6,960 bases of DNA, taken from contig JANXCJ010000110.1 of assembly GCA_025060275.1 (NCBI GenBank), forward strand, positions 1 to 6,960, written 5' to 3'. How positions within the stretch are numbered: position 1 is the stretch's first letter; each line of letters starts with the position of its first letter. This DNA comes from Bacteroidia bacterium (GTDB lineage Bacteria > Bacteroidota > Bacteroidia > SpSt-205). A program made the position numbers and the translations under genes. Under the pieces are notes generated by a model. It worked only from the letters and a program-made list of their open reading frames with translations, searched no databases and was not told the origin of the DNA. Positions 1-5,893 of the stretch are shown here, in pieces.

Positions 1-811
1 GAATGAGGCAGTGCATGAAGAAGTGGGGGACTTTTTCGTAAATGCAACAGGTCCGTGGGCAGATATTTTGCGTCAAAAGGTAAGACGCGGAGTTGCCCCT
101 CGCCTTCGTCTTAGTCGAGGGAGTCATCTTGTAATTCCTTCTTCAGCTCTCCCTATCAGAGAGGGTTTTCTTATCCCTCGCACAAAAGATGGAAGGGTTT
201 TGTTTGCCCTTCCGTGGTTAGAGGATACGCTTTTGGTGGGGACCACTGATGTGGAAGTAGCGGAGATCGCTCGGGAAGTTACTGTACCTCCAGAGGACGA
301 GGAGTATTTACTTCTTCATCTGAATGAATATTTCCGTATATCACCCAAAGTTGAGGTGCAGGCGCGCTTTGCAGGCTTGCGTGCCCTCGTGGCAGAAAGA
401 AAGGGTTCTACCGCCAAGATTTCCAGGAGACATGTGATAGAAGTCTGGAAGCCAGAGCGGTTTTTGAGTGTCTTAGGAGGTAAATGGACCACTTTCCGCA
501 AAATCGGGGAAGATGCCATTCAGGCGATAGCCTATACCTTAGGTATAAAGTTACCTTCTCTGGAAATGGTAGAAACTATAGAACCTAATCTCTCTGAGTT
601 AGAAAAACTAAAAGCCGCCTATCCTAATCCGATTGTGAGGGGAGAGCCTTTCGTGGAAGGAGAGGTGCGGTTCTGGATAAAGAGGGGTATGGCTAAGAAG
701 CCTGCGGATGTGGTAGATGGACGATGGCAGATGAGCTTCATAGACCAAAGCAGGGCGGAGAAACTGAAACGTGCTTTAGAGCAGAGATGGTGCGAATTAT
801 GCTGCTCCTGA
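1..811 (+). CDS. glpD: FAD-dependent glycerol-3-phosphate dehydrogenase, 3' part (5' end outside window)
   Basis: Oxidises sn-glycerol 3-phosphate to dihydroxyacetone phosphate with FAD, passing electrons to the respiratory quinone pool; family members are peripheral inner-membrane enzymes. The frame is open to the left edge (first whole codon at base 2), so the GTG at 11 is not taken as a start. About 269 residues are visible, roughly the C-terminal half of a 500-550-residue family. Counting from that GTG, I see VNATGPWAD (10-18), the RGSHLVIP strand (36-43), the flavin/substrate segment FAGLRALVA (120-128) and GGKWTTFRKIGEDA (156-169), the family's conserved GGK(L/W)TT(Y/F)R signature. A C-terminal DAO_C-like helical domain follows from about residue 190. 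Where many homologues have a double-arginine RRTR-type motif this protein has DGRWQMSFID (236-245), and it ends in a cysteine-rich tail (CELCCS). The last 15 bases overlap the convergent methyltransferase gene. Identification is strong; glpD versus a generic glycerol-3-phosphate dehydrogenase/oxidase name is less certain. Confidence 0.9.
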   Translation, partial: NEAVHEEVGDFFVNATGPWADILRQKVRRGVAPRLRLSRGSHLVIPSSALPIREGFLIPRTKDGRVLFALPWLEDTLLVGTTDVEVAEIAREVTVPPEDEEYLLLHLNEYFRISPKVEVQARFAGLRALVAERKGSTAKISRRHVIEVWKPERFLSVLGGKWTTFRKIGEDAIQAIAYTLGIKLPSLEMVETIEPNLSELEKLKAAYPNPIVRGEPFVEGEVRFWIKRGMAKKPADVVDGRWQMSFIDQSRAEKLKRALEQRWCELCCS

Positions 812-1654
812 CCCTATTTTCTGAAGGACAAACCCTGCTTCGGTGCAAAAAAACTGCATAAGATGAGGAAACGCTTTCACGAGTGGAGTAATAGGAATAG
901 CAGGCAAGGGGGCTCGCAATCTATAACGAAAAACTGGACGTAAAAAGTAATGCTTTTCTGAAATAATAGAAAACCCTGTTCGCTTACTTACCTCCTTAAT
1001 CTGTGGCACGGAAAGCCTTATCCTTCGTAGGCGCATCACTTCTTGACGCCCAGGTTGCCACCCTGAGGCTGCTACCTTCTCTAAGAATCTCTCTGGTAGT
1101 AAGTGAATGTAGGGTAGCCTGCCCCAAAAATTCAAGAGGGTATGCTGGTGCCCCCCATAAGGAGAATAATACGGGGGAAAGGTGAAAAATACATATCCAG
1201 CGTCCTTAAGGAGAGTGTAAATACGCCTTAGTGCCCTTTCTGGGTCTTCTAGATGTTCTATTACGTCGCGTAGGACTATTATATCAAATTTACCTATCCA
1301 TTCTGGAGGCAGAGGGTCGTGTAGAATGTCATGCTGGAAGTATTCCAGAGGGAGACTAAGCGCTTTGGCTATGTGTCGTGCTTCTTGTAAGCGTTGAGTT
1401 TCTATATCGGTGCCTATCGCCACGGAGAGGTTGGCTTTATGGAAAGCGGCGAGCACGCCTCCCTCTGCACATCCAATCTCCAGCATAGCCATTCCTTCTC
1501 GCAGTATGCCTTTTTTGGAGAGGAAAGGCACTAATACCTCATTTCCTAAGCGGAACTGATGCATGAAGTAATGGAGAGTTATTGGGTGAAGGTTCGGTAA
1601 GCGGCTAAGCTGAATGTGTATCTCCTTCCAGTTTAGATGAGAGGGGTTTCTCAT
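797..1654 (-). CDS. Class I SAM-dependent methyltransferase, substrate unknown
   Basis: Predicted cytoplasmic methyltransferase with a Rossmann-like SAM-binding fold. Numbered from the upstream TTG at 1678 (293 residues), motif I is MLEIGCAEGG (65-74), the acidic ribose-binding end of strand 2 is IGTDIE (88-93), an acidic residue before the third strand end is in YFQHDIL (113-119), and motif IV/post-IV is FDIIVLRDVIEHLED (131-145). A loop FTFPPYYSPYGGHQH (165-179) follows strand 5; I associate this with methyltransferases of small molecules or glycans but cannot name the substrate. I chose the ATG at 1654 (285 residues). The TTG at 1678 adds eight residues and has a GGAG about 10 bases upstream, so it remains possible. 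The gene lies 15-39 bases downstream of the esterase stop, so co-transcription with the ligase-esterase pair is plausible. It ends within the 3' end of glpD with a 15-base tail-to-tail overlap. Confidence 0.85.
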   Translation of the reverse strand: MRNPSHLNWKEIHIQLSRLPNLHPITLHYFMHQFRLGNEVLVPFLSKKGILREGMAMLEIGCAEGGVLAAFHKANLSVAIGTDIETQRLQEARHIAKALSLPLEYFQHDILHDPLPPEWIGKFDIIVLRDVIEHLEDPERALRRIYTLLKDAGYVFFTFPPYYSPYGGHQHTLLNFWGRLPYIHLLPERFLEKVAASGWQPGRQEVMRLRRIRLSVPQIKEVSKRTGFSIISEKHYFLRPVFRYRLRAPLPAIPITPLVKAFPHLMQFFCTEAGFVLQKIGSGAA

Positions 1655-1693
1655 GAGGATAAACAAAGAGCTACCCAAAGCAGGAGATCTCCA

Positions 1694-2422
1694 TCAGGGT
1701 AGTACCTTGTCCATGAAGTATGGAAGTTGGCGATGCCACCAGGGCCAATCATGATAAACGTCGGGGCCCCAGATATCTACCCAAGCGGGTATATTTTTTT
1801 CTCTCAGGATGTCTCCTATTCTTCGCGTATGACTAAGCATAGGTTCCTCCCATGCACCTTGTCCTACGCAGAGGACTATTTTTTTCTTGCGTATTTCATC
1901 TAAGTAGTAGGGGTCTTGTAGGTTGGAGAGAAACCAGAGGGGCGTGTTGAAGTAAACATTCTCGTCACTATATTCGCCGATAAATTGAGAGAGCTCATAT
2001 ATGCCACTTAGGGCAATTACGCCATCAAAGTGAAAGGGAAAGCGGAAAAGAAAGTTGGCGGCATGATAAGCGCCCATGCTTACTCCTGTGGTCCAGGGGG
2101 TAGCCTGTGTAGTGTGTTTGATAAAAGGTACTATTTCTCTTAGAATGAAGTTTGCGTAAGCTTCATGCCTGAGGGCCTTTTCAGCGGGGTGTAGATTGCT
2201 TGTCCAGCTTTCCTTATCGTAGCTATCAATTGTGAAGACTTGGGCTCTACCCTGCTCTATGATGGGCTCAATAGCACTAATCAAGCCGAAATCTTCAAGA
2301 TTGCGATGATCACCGTCTTGGGCTGGAAAAGCTAAAAAGGGCACGCCCCTTTCCCCGTATCGGTTAAGACGAATCGTACGGCCCAGCTCTGAAGCCTCCC
2401 AGAAGTGATGCGATATTTGCAT
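1694..2422 (-). CDS. Alpha/beta-hydrolase-fold esterase-family protein
   Basis: A 242-residue cytoplasmic serine hydrolase of the putative esterase type (Esterase/COG4947-like); no signal peptide is visible. The nucleophile elbow is GVSMG (113-117, Ser115). The catalytic histidine is most likely His224 in VYHDWPWW (222-229), a motif I recognise from this subfamily, where it follows a WGPDV strand. The acid is probably in the GQGAWEEP loop (187-194). An early oxyanion-region segment, FPAQDGDHRNLEDF (32-45), is also typical. The length is normal for the subfamily. The ATG at 2422 lies 8 bases after the ATP-grasp gene's stop, so the two are almost certainly co-transcribed. I recall such esterases beside ATP-grasp ligases in other bacteria, but this needs a neighbourhood search. 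The substrate is unknown: it could hydrolyse an ester, thioester or amide in a metabolite made by the neighbouring ligase. Confidence 0.86.
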   Translation of the reverse strand: MQISHHFWEASELGRTIRLNRYGERGVPFLAFPAQDGDHRNLEDFGLISAIEPIIEQGRAQVFTIDSYDKESWTSNLHPAEKALRHEAYANFILREIVPFIKHTTQATPWTTGVSMGAYHAANFLFRFPFHFDGVIALSGIYELSQFIGEYSDENVYFNTPLWFLSNLQDPYYLDEIRKKKIVLCVGQGAWEEPMLSHTRRIGDILREKNIPAWVDIWGPDVYHDWPWWHRQLPYFMDKVLP

Positions 2423-2430
2423 AGAGCTGC

Positions 2431-3594
2431 TTACAAAGTTAGACGTTTATGTATGTAATCGGCTATTTCTATCATTTCTCTAAAGTCAGGTGTGCGTATC
2501 ACATAATGGTAATCGCCCATCGCAGCCCTAAAAAGCGGATTGGTAGGAGCGTGGTATAAAAGGCGGCTTCCGATTTTCCTCAATATAGCTTCATGAGAAT
2601 GTTCATATCCGATGTTATTCTTTCTAGCGATATAACAGGTATAGTAGTGGGCTGGTGGCAGCGAGTTTATAGGCTTTTCTAGCACACAAGCTGCCCATAT
2701 GTAATAAAGGTCTATATCGTGAGCAAAATCGAAAAGGTCTAATGTAGGATAACCCGGAGGACGCATGTTTACCTCCAAAGGATAAATACGCCCCTCTGAG
2801 GAACGGATAAACTCAAAGTGAAAAAAACGCATCTTCAATCCATATGCCTCTACAATCCGGGGTCCTATTTGGGCTAAGTCATCGGGAATATCTCGTTGGA
2901 CAAAATAGAATAGATCAGTGTCCTGGTTAACTACCTCAGCAATTCCTCTGCTGTACTCTAAGGAGGCGGAGAATACTATGCGTCCTTCTCTATCTACTAA
3001 GCCATCATACGTTTGAATGGTACCTGTAATAAACTTTTCCAGTAGATAGCCCGGACGGAAAGTTGTCTGAAAGCGTCTCAGTTCTTCTATCGTACCAATT
3101 CTGACAGTAGAACTGGCTCCCACGCCCTTATCCGGTTTAGCTATGATGGGCAGCCCATGCTCTGCGATGAATTCTCCTACGTCCTTGAGGTCTTGAGCTA
3201 CTTTGCCGGGGATGGGTTCTATGCCCGCCTTTTGGAAGTAGAGTTTCATTTGGCTCTTTTGCTGAAATGTGGGTAGATCAGAAGGGCGAGGACCTGGAAT
3301 ATTTAGAGCTTCTCGTATAGTAGCTTCTAAGGGAAGCCAGTATTCATTGAAGGAGTCCACACCTTCAATTTTGCCTACCTGATTTTGAAGCTCGTAGGCA
3401 GTCCTTATAACCTTTTCCGTGTCATGCAAATCTTCCAGGCCTACATAAAAATTTAGGGATTGTGCAACCTGAGGGGGAAGTTCGTGAAAAGGCACACCGC
3501 CTATGCCTATGGCTGTGCCCCCTAACTTCTGAAAATGCCACGCAAACAAGTGGTAGTTTGGAGGGAATTCAGGCGAAATAAAAAGCCATACCAT
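2431..3594 (-). CDS. ATP-grasp carboxylate-amine ligase family protein
   Basis: A 387-residue soluble ATP-grasp enzyme, predicted to activate a carboxylate as acyl phosphate and join it to an amine or other nucleophile. The N-terminal pre-ATP-grasp domain begins VWLFISPEFPPNYHLFA (2-18), with GIGGVPFHELP (30-40) and the SFNEYWLPLEA region (81-91). The ATP-grasp core has KSQMKLYFQKAGI (113-125), the nucleotide-binding strand PIIAKPDKGVGASST (149-163) with Lys153 and a glycine-rich loop, the hinge YLLEKFITG (183-191) with Glu186, and a metal-binding site in HFEF (259-262) and LEVNMRPPG (273-281) with Glu274, Asn276 and Arg278. All key residues seem intact, so it is probably active. It differs from RimK, D-Ala-D-Ala ligase and carbamoyl-phosphate synthase in its N-terminal domain. 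The ATG at 3594 follows a TAnnTTTG promoter element by 5 bases. It is the first gene of the minus-strand cluster, divergent from the M43 protease gene. Substrates cannot be predicted. Confidence 0.88.
   Translation of the reverse strand: MVWLFISPEFPPNYHLFAWHFQKLGGTAIGIGGVPFHELPPQVAQSLNFYVGLEDLHDTEKVIRTAYELQNQVGKIEGVDSFNEYWLPLEATIREALNIPGPRPSDLPTFQQKSQMKLYFQKAGIEPIPGKVAQDLKDVGEFIAEHGLPIIAKPDKGVGASSTVRIGTIEELRRFQTTFRPGYLLEKFITGTIQTYDGLVDREGRIVFSASLEYSRGIAEVVNQDTDLFYFVQRDIPDDLAQIGPRIVEAYGLKMRFFHFEFIRSSEGRIYPLEVNMRPPGYPTLDLFDFAHDIDLYYIWAACVLEKPINSLPPAHYYTCYIARKNNIGYEHSHEAILRKIGSRLLYHAPTNPLFRAAMGDYHYVIRTPDFREMIEIADYIHKRLTL
2434..2441 (-). promoter_or_regulatory. Possible internal -7 element (TAnnTTTG) before the esterase gene
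   Basis: Minus strand reads TAACTTTG, an exact match to the Bacteroidota -7 consensus, 11 bases upstream of the esterase ATG. It lies within the last codons and stop-adjacent bases of the ATP-grasp gene, so it may be fortuitous coding sequence. No clear -33 TTG was identified. It could give the esterase (and methyltransferase) an independent transcript. Confidence 0.3.
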
Positions 3595-3599
3595 AGTAG

Positions 3600-3607
3600 C
3601 AAAAGTA
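3600..3607 (-). promoter_or_regulatory. -7 promoter element (TAnnTTTG) for the ATP-grasp operon
   Basis: Minus strand reads TACTTTTG, an exact match to the TAnnTTTG consensus used by the primary sigma factor of Bacteroidota. Five bases (CTACT) separate it from the ATG at 3594. Transcription normally begins a few bases after this element, so the mRNA would start at or just before the ATG. No convincing -33 TTG sits about 20 bases further upstream. There is no Shine-Dalgarno sequence between the element and the ATG. Confidence 0.6.
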
Positions 3608-3619
3608 GGGAAGAGTATT

Positions 3620-3627
3620 TACCTTTG
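3620..3627 (+). promoter_or_regulatory. -7 promoter element (TAnnTTTG) for the M43 protease gene
   Basis: Plus strand reads TACCTTTG, an exact TAnnTTTG match, separated by four bases (GGGT) from the ATG at 3632. It is back-to-back with the opposing element at 3600-3607, with 12 bases between them. As on the other strand, the expected transcription start falls at about the start codon, giving a leaderless or nearly leaderless mRNA. A -33 TTG is not evident near 3598. Confidence 0.6.
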
Positions 3628-3631
3628 GGGT

Positions 3632-5893
3632 ATGTACTACCTTCTAATATTGGGACTAATCCTTGCCGTGTCGTGGGGTCAAGTGCATGTTCGTCGTTGT
3701 GGGACAATGGAAAGACTCTCTTATTTGATGCAGAATGACCCTTCCATACGGGAGAGAATGCAGGAAGTAGAGAATCAGACCCAAGAGTACCTCAGGCACT
3801 ACTCTGCTCAGCGTACGCATAATGTTATCACGATCCCAGTAGTTGTGCATATCGTGTATCGTACAGCTAGTGAAAACATATCTGATGCTCAAGTACTTTC
3901 ACAGATTCAAGTGCTGAATGAAGACTTTCGTCGCCAGAATGCCGATGCTGTAAATACGCCCAGTATGTTTGCAGGGGTAGCTGCAGACGCCGAGATTCAA
4001 TTTTGTCTTGCCACTAGAGACCCCTTCGGAAACCCTACTAATGGCATCACGCGCACTCAAACGAATAAGCTGTCTTTCAACCCTCTCACCGATGATGTAA
4101 AGTTTTCAAATCGGGGGGGCAAGGATGCCTGGCCTACGGACCAATATCTAAACATATGGGTATGTAATCTGGGAGGAGGGGTATTAGGCTATGCGCAATT
4201 TCCAAATGGAGGCCCTGCAAACACAGACGGGATAGTAGTGGATTATCGGTATTTTGGACGAGGAGGCTCTGCTCAGGCACCTTATGATAAAGGGCGTACA
4301 GCTACTCATGAAGTAGGACACTGGCTAAATCTCTACCATATCTGGGGAGATGCCCAGTGTGGAGATGATTATGTCAGTGATACCCCCATCCAAGAAGAGG
4401 CTAATAGTGGGTGTCCTTCTTTCCCCCATCCAAGCTGCGGGAATACCAGCGACATGTTTATGAACTACATGGATTACACTAACGACGCTTGCATGAACCT
4501 GTTCACACAAGGGCAAAAAGCTCGTATGCGAGCCGTATTAAGTCCTACAGGTTTCCGAGCAAGTCTCCTTAACTCTTTGGGATGTGCGCCTCCAGCGGGT
4601 GGATGTTCGGGAACGCAGACTCTTACAGCCTCTTCAGGAGTTTTCTCCGATGGCAGCGGAAACAATAACTACGCAAATAACGCCGATTGCAGATGGCTTA
4701 TTCAACCCCCTAATGCTACTTCTATCACTCTTTCTTTCCAGAGTTTCAATCTTGCAAGCGGAGACTCTGTCATTGTCTATAATGGTTCTAATATCTCTTC
4801 TCCCCGATTAGGTGCTTTTTCAGGCAATTCTCTCCCTCCTAATCTCACCTCTTCTAGTGGAGTCATGCTCGTGAGATTCATATCTAATGCCTCTGGGACA
4901 GCAGACGGCTTCATAGCCTCCTACAATGCTCAACTCAATCTGCCCTGCTATGGGACCCAAATACTTACTCAAGCCTCTGGAACAATTACAGACGGAAGTG
5001 GAGCTAATAACTATCAAAATCAGTTAGATTGTCGCTGGGTACTTCAACCCGGCAGTGGAGTGGGCATAAGAATAGAATTCACACAGTTTGACACAGAGTC
5101 AGGATATGATTTTGTGCGAATATATGATGGTCCCTTTGTGAATTCAGACTATCTCGTTAGAAGTTTTTCAGGCTCTAGCCTACCGCCTATAGTTACCACT
5201 TCTATTCCCGAGGCGACGATTTACTTTACGACCGACCAAGATGTCACTAAGCAGGGATGGTCCCTCAACTACGCAGTCATCTCTCAACCTTACTGTCAGG
5301 GAACTACAGTTTTGACAAGCCCCTCTGGAACATTCAGTGATGGGAGTGGCAATAGCGACTATACCAATCGGACAAATTGTCGCTGGCTTATTCAGCCTGC
5401 GGGGGCTTCATGGATAGAACTGTCTTTTAGTAGCTTCAATACTGAGCTTAATTACGACTTCGTGGAAGTATATGACGGTCCTAGCACAAACCATCCTCTT
5501 CTCGGTAGATATAGTGGCAATAGCATACCCCCCATCCTGACTTCTTCCGGAGGTAGTATGTTGGTGGTCTTTACTTCAGACAGCTCTGTTACTCGTGCTG
5601 GATGGCAAGCTAGCTATAGAAGTAATGGACAGCCTTCTTCTCTGCTTGATGCGCAGGAAGGGTGGGTAGAGCTTTATCCTGTGCCTGCTCGGGAGTATCT
5701 TTTTATAACACTGCCTACTGGCATGGAAGAGGCATCTCTCACTGTCTATGACATGCAGGGAAGGGTGGTATGGGAGGGAGGTGTTTCAGGGGGGCAGAAT
5801 AGGATATTGGTTAGTCATTGGGCGTCAGGCCCTTATTTAGCCCTACTCTGTACTAAGCGTAGCACCATAAGTTTCCGCTTCACGCGTGAGTAA
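3632..5893 (+). CDS. Secreted M43-family (pappalysin-type) zinc metalloprotease with three CUB domains and T9SS sorting domain
   Basis: A 753-residue extracellular or cell-surface endopeptidase. Residues 1-17 are a signal peptide (hydrophobic MYYLLILGLILAVSWGQ, with no basic residue in its n-region), probably cleaved near Gly16/Gln17. RRCGTMERLSYL (21-32) is the usual start of the mature Bacteroidota M43 protein. The catalytic domain spans about 65-316: zinc motif HEVGHWLNLYH (226-236; His226, His230 and His236 bind zinc, Glu227 is the general base), IWGD, SDTP (249-252) and the Met-turn in MNYMDYT (277-283, Met280). Three CUB domains lie at about 325-432, 439-549 and 555-663. The C-terminal region (674-753) is a type A T9SS signal: ELYPVPAREYL, LTVYDMQGRVV, GPYLALL; it should direct export through the outer membrane and removal or anchoring by the sortase PorU. 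Asn233 replaces the glycine of the textbook HExxHxxGxxH motif. The ATG at 3632 fits the signal peptide. The gene is divergent from the ATP-grasp gene and its 3' end overlaps mutY by 51 bases. Confidence 0.93.
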   Translation: MYYLLILGLILAVSWGQVHVRRCGTMERLSYLMQNDPSIRERMQEVENQTQEYLRHYSAQRTHNVITIPVVVHIVYRTASENISDAQVLSQIQVLNEDFRRQNADAVNTPSMFAGVAADAEIQFCLATRDPFGNPTNGITRTQTNKLSFNPLTDDVKFSNRGGKDAWPTDQYLNIWVCNLGGGVLGYAQFPNGGPANTDGIVVDYRYFGRGGSAQAPYDKGRTATHEVGHWLNLYHIWGDAQCGDDYVSDTPIQEEANSGCPSFPHPSCGNTSDMFMNYMDYTNDACMNLFTQGQKARMRAVLSPTGFRASLLNSLGCAPPAGGCSGTQTLTASSGVFSDGSGNNNYANNADCRWLIQPPNATSITLSFQSFNLASGDSVIVYNGSNISSPRLGAFSGNSLPPNLTSSSGVMLVRFISNASGTADGFIASYNAQLNLPCYGTQILTQASGTITDGSGANNYQNQLDCRWVLQPGSGVGIRIEFTQFDTESGYDFVRIYDGPFVNSDYLVRSFSGSSLPPIVTTSIPEATIYFTTDQDVTKQGWSLNYAVISQPYCQGTTVLTSPSGTFSDGSGNSDYTNRTNCRWLIQPAGASWIELSFSSFNTELNYDFVEVYDGPSTNHPLLGRYSGNSIPPILTSSGGSMLVVFTSDSSVTRAGWQASYRSNGQPSSLLDAQEGWVELYPVPAREYLFITLPTGMEEASLTVYDMQGRVVWEGGVSGGQNRILVSHWASGPYLALLCTKRSTISFRFTRE
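4113..4119 (+). repeat. G7 homopolymer in protease gene
   Basis: Seven consecutive Gs encode Arg-Gly-Gly just upstream of the zinc-binding motif. A one-base slip here would truncate the protein before its active site. Seven is short for a phase-variable tract; I only note the tract. Confidence 0.5.
4604..5620 (+). repeat. Three tandem CUB-domain repeats within the protease gene
   Basis: Three diverged copies of about 110 codons: 4604-4927, 4946-5278 and 5294-5620. Each begins with Cys, then a Gly-Thr, a Ser-Gly-x-(F/I)-(S/T)-Asp-Gly-Ser-Gly stretch, an Asn/Tyr run and Cys-Arg-Trp, then a Phe-rich strand, (V/I)Y(D/N)G, SFSG/YSGNSxPP and a closing GW/GF...Y strand. Only the first CUB cysteine pair is kept (325-353, 439-467, 555-583). 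Copies 2 and 3 have the acidic calcium-site pattern (Glu489/Asp493/Asp535; Glu605/Asp609/Asp650). Copy 1 has lost it (Asn384 and Asn419 in place of Asp). Repeats are clear in protein but well diverged in DNA, so the duplication is old. Confidence 0.88.
5651..5890 (+). other. Region encoding the T9SS C-terminal sorting domain
   Basis: Encodes residues 674-753 of the protease. The pattern fits a type A CTD: (E)LYPVPAREYLFI, then a LTVYDMQGRVV strand, then GPYLALL and a final beta strand with basic residues. It implies a functional type IX secretion system (PorK/L/M/N, SprA/Sov, PorU) elsewhere in the genome and places the protease outside the cell or on its surface. Confidence 0.85.

Noticed and set aside
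11..13. GTG as the start of the dehydrogenase gene
   Set aside because: The frame is open back to the window edge and the N-terminal FAD-binding half is missing, so the gene simply begins outside.
1003..1185. 60-codon plus-strand open frame inside the methyltransferase gene
   Set aside because: Antisense shadow of a gene with clear motifs.
1664..1673. TA and TTTG half-elements before the methyltransferase ATG on the minus strand
   Set aside because: Four bases separate them instead of two, so the consensus is not met.
1655..1678. Eight-residue N-terminal extension of the methyltransferase from TTG 1678
   Set aside because: ATG at 1654 is the more likely start and no conserved feature needs the extension, though the GGAG upstream of the TTG keeps it possible.
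797..3594. Ligase/esterase/methyltransferase cluster as an anti-phage defence system
   Set aside because: No nuclease, membrane effector, sensor or toxin is present and no known defence signature is visible; biosynthesis is the simpler reading.
3535..3738. 67-codon plus-strand open frame across the divergent promoter
   Set aside because: It overlaps the ligase start and the protease signal peptide in another frame and has no recognisable features.
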